The notes under the pieces were generated by a model. The model was not told where the DNA came from, made no database searches, and was given only the letters and a program-made list of their open reading frames with translations. A DNA stretch of 7,297 nucleotides from Geobacter sp. UBA1603 (GTDB lineage Bacteria; Desulfobacterota; Desulfuromonadia; Geobacterales; Pseudopelobacteraceae), in contig DCNF01000073.1 of the NCBI GenBank assembly GCA_002322035.1, positions 9,177 through 16,473 on the forward strand. Reading direction: 5' to 3'. The translations under genes were made by a program, and so were the position numbers. Of this stretch, positions 6,544 through 7,297 are shown one piece after another; within the stretch, counting starts at the first letter, position 1; each line of letters starts with the position of its first letter.

Positions 6544-6950
6544 CATACCTCCAGATGAAAATCCCGATAGCATTTGATCAGCTCAAAATCGCTTCGGTTG
6601 GAGGTAATCAGCCGGGCACCGGCAGAGCGGGCGGTTAAGGCGATCAGGACGTCGAAATGCAGATTGCGCAGCTTCTCCGGAGTGAAACCTTTGTCTGCCC
6701 GTATCTTGCCGAGGAGTTGACCTGATTCCTGCCAGCTTTTTTCGGTGGGCGTCAGGATGGGATGGTTTTTCTCAATCTGTTTCAGGAAGGTGTGTTCTGC
6801 CGGCTTGGTCGCCCCGCGCCACAGTTCGGCCAGCACCACGGAAGATGTCCGGATCAGCCCGCTTATGGTGTCAATCCGCTCCTCGTGGCAACCGGTGCGC
6901 AGGTGATCGATGAAGATTGAGGTGTCAAAGATGACGAGGTTAGTCACCAT
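6540..6950 (-). CDS. vapC: VapC-type PIN-domain ribonuclease toxin
   Basis: A 136-residue single-domain protein of the PIN family, Mg-dependent ribonucleases that act as the toxin of type II toxin-antitoxin pairs, usually by cutting tRNA or rRNA. Acidic residues expected in the active site are present: D9 in VIFDTSIFIDHLR, E42 in SSVVLAELWRG, D100 in NLHFDVLIALTA and D121 in LITSNRSDFELI. It therefore looks catalytically intact. The ATG at 6950 is preferred to an in-frame ATG nine codons earlier because the PIN strand begins right after it and it overlaps the vapB stop by 11 bases, typical of coupled vapBC pairs. The GTG at 6947, better spaced from GAGG (6954-6957), is an alternative. The stop overlaps the start of the hsdR remnant. 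Its target RNA cannot be read from the sequence. Confidence 0.92.
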   Translation of the reverse strand: MVTNLVIFDTSIFIDHLRTGCHEERIDTISGLIRTSSVVLAELWRGATKPAEHTFLKQIEKNHPILTPTEKSWQESGQLLGKIRADKGFTPEKLRNLHFDVLIALTARSAGARLITSNRSDFELIKCYRDFHLEVW

Positions 6951-7128
6951 GAGCCTCAAATGCCAGCTTGCCGGCATGCTTGCCCATCAGGCTCTTGAAT
7001 TTCTTCAGGGCGACAATTTCGCGCAATGCGGCGTGCACCGCCTCGGTTCTGCTCTTGACCCCCAGAATGTGTGCGGCTTCGTCAGCCAGATGGGTATCCA
7101 GCCGGATTGATGTCATTGCTGTTGCCAT
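6940..7128 (-). CDS. vapB: VapB-type ribbon-helix-helix antitoxin
   Basis: A 62-residue antitoxin that should bind VapC, blocking its nuclease, and repress the operon. The N-terminal strand MTSIRLDTHLADEAAHILG and the helix SRTEAVHAALREIVALKKFK are typical of the VapB ribbon-helix-helix family. The C-terminal tail GKHAGKLAFEAHGD is the part expected to lie across the toxin. The start at 7128 is chosen because a G-rich site (7135-7141) is six bases upstream and the predicted transcription start near 7150 excludes the earlier in-frame ATG at 7158. Met15 of the longer reading (7116) is possible but has no ribosome-binding site. It overlaps vapC by 11 bases. Confidence 0.9.
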   Translation of the reverse strand: MATAMTSIRLDTHLADEAAHILGVKSRTEAVHAALREIVALKKFKSLMGKHAGKLAFEAHGD

Positions 7129-7141
7129 TGGGCACCCCCCC
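7129..7141 (-). promoter_or_regulatory. Unusual ribosome-binding site of vapB: a run of seven G
   Basis: Instead of AGGAGG, the vapB start at 7128 is preceded by seven consecutive G (7135-7141) and a six-base spacer. The run can pair with the CCUCC end of 16S rRNA using a G-U pair. Its position favours the 62-residue reading of vapB. Confidence 0.55.
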
Positions 7142-7147
7142 ATGTTT

Positions 7148-7183
7148 TGTATATACATAATACCTATTGTGTATATATGTCAA
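7148..7183 (-). promoter_or_regulatory. vapBC promoter overlapped by two operator-like boxes
   Basis: On the minus strand a perfect -35 TTGACA (7178-7183) and TATTAT (7157-7162, five of six) are 15 bases apart, a short spacer. A perfect 10-base palindrome TGTATATACA (7148-7157) abuts the -10. A related box, TGTATATATG on the plus strand (7170-7179), touches the -35; the two begin 22 bases apart, about two helical turns. This is the arrangement expected for cooperative binding of ribbon-helix-helix VapB dimers, giving autoregulation. Binding itself is inferred. Confidence 0.65.
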
Positions 7184-7297
7184 CTGTCGCTTATTTCAGT
7201 TTTTCGCAAAAATCATATCCGTCCAAAATAAGTTTTTGAAACACTGCTCAAGAGGCATCATTGGATAAGGTCCTAGCACTAAAAACAAAATGGGCTA
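7184..7297. other. AT-rich non-coding end of the window
   Basis: No convincing gene is visible. Apart from the nested inverted repeat there is only a 33-codon minus-strand open reading frame (7196-7294) bounded by a stop at the window edge, with no ribosome-binding site and no recognised similarity. An ATG at 7290 on the plus strand is too close to the edge to judge. Base composition is clearly more AT-rich than the core genes, consistent with accessory DNA. Confidence 0.5.
7190..7232. repeat. Imperfect nested inverted repeat upstream of vapBC
   Basis: CTTATTTCAG (7190-7199) pairs with CCAAAATAAG (7223-7232) over ten positions, eight Watson-Crick and two G-U when read as minus-strand RNA. 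Inside it TTTTT (7200-7204) and AAAAA (7208-7212) pair around CGC. It lies just upstream of the vapBC -35. It may be the edge of a dispersed intergenic repeat or only AT-rich chance. Confidence 0.4.

Noticed and set aside
7196..7294. 33-codon minus-strand open reading frame ending ...TDMIFAKN at the window edge
   Set aside because: A stop codon lies at the window edge just before it, there is no ribosome-binding site before its internal ATGs, and I recognise no family; open frames of this length are common by chance in AT-rich DNA.

Overview
The window reads as a bacterial chromosome segment. Protein sequence style, moderate-to-high GC and the dnaE-accA pairing suggest a Desulfuromonadota/Geobacter-type deltaproteobacterium; this placement is inferred from the look of the proteins, not from a search. 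Most of the window is core genome: tRNA charging, rRNA modification, fatty-acid synthesis and DNA replication. The right-hand ~900 bases are an accessory module.

Left end: the first 73 codons of an asparaginyl-tRNA synthetase gene (asnS) run leftwards off the window. Divergent from it, and separated by only 39 bases, is a rightward pair of small exported proteins: a single-PDZ-domain protein and a glutaredoxin/thioredoxin-fold protein with a CPHC active site, joined by an ATGA stop/start overlap. Both probably act in the periplasm. The two divergent promoters appear to be interleaved, and the PDZ message may be leaderless.

Middle: everything from 956 to 6302 is on the minus strand. In transcription order it is dnaE (DNA polymerase III alpha, 1181 aa, full set of motifs), then accA 26 bases later (acetyl-CoA carboxylase carboxyltransferase alpha), then a strong intrinsic terminator, then rluB (23S rRNA pseudouridine synthase), whose ribosome-binding site directly follows the terminator T-tract. 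rluB converges on, and overlaps by 50 bases, the glutaredoxin-like gene. A near-consensus sigma-70 promoter (TTGACA-18-CATAAT) drives dnaE.

Right end: an autoregulated-looking vapBC toxin-antitoxin pair lies upstream of dnaE on the same strand. Overlapping the vapC stop codon is a well-matched start of a type I restriction endonuclease subunit (hsdR), which breaks off after about 25 recognisable codons. This looks like the scar of a restriction-modification island in which vapBC was co-transcribed with hsdR. It ends within about 90 bases of the dnaE promoter. The last 114 bases contain no convincing gene, only AT-rich DNA with an imperfect inverted repeat.

No rRNA, tRNA, CRISPR array or intact insertion sequence was seen.
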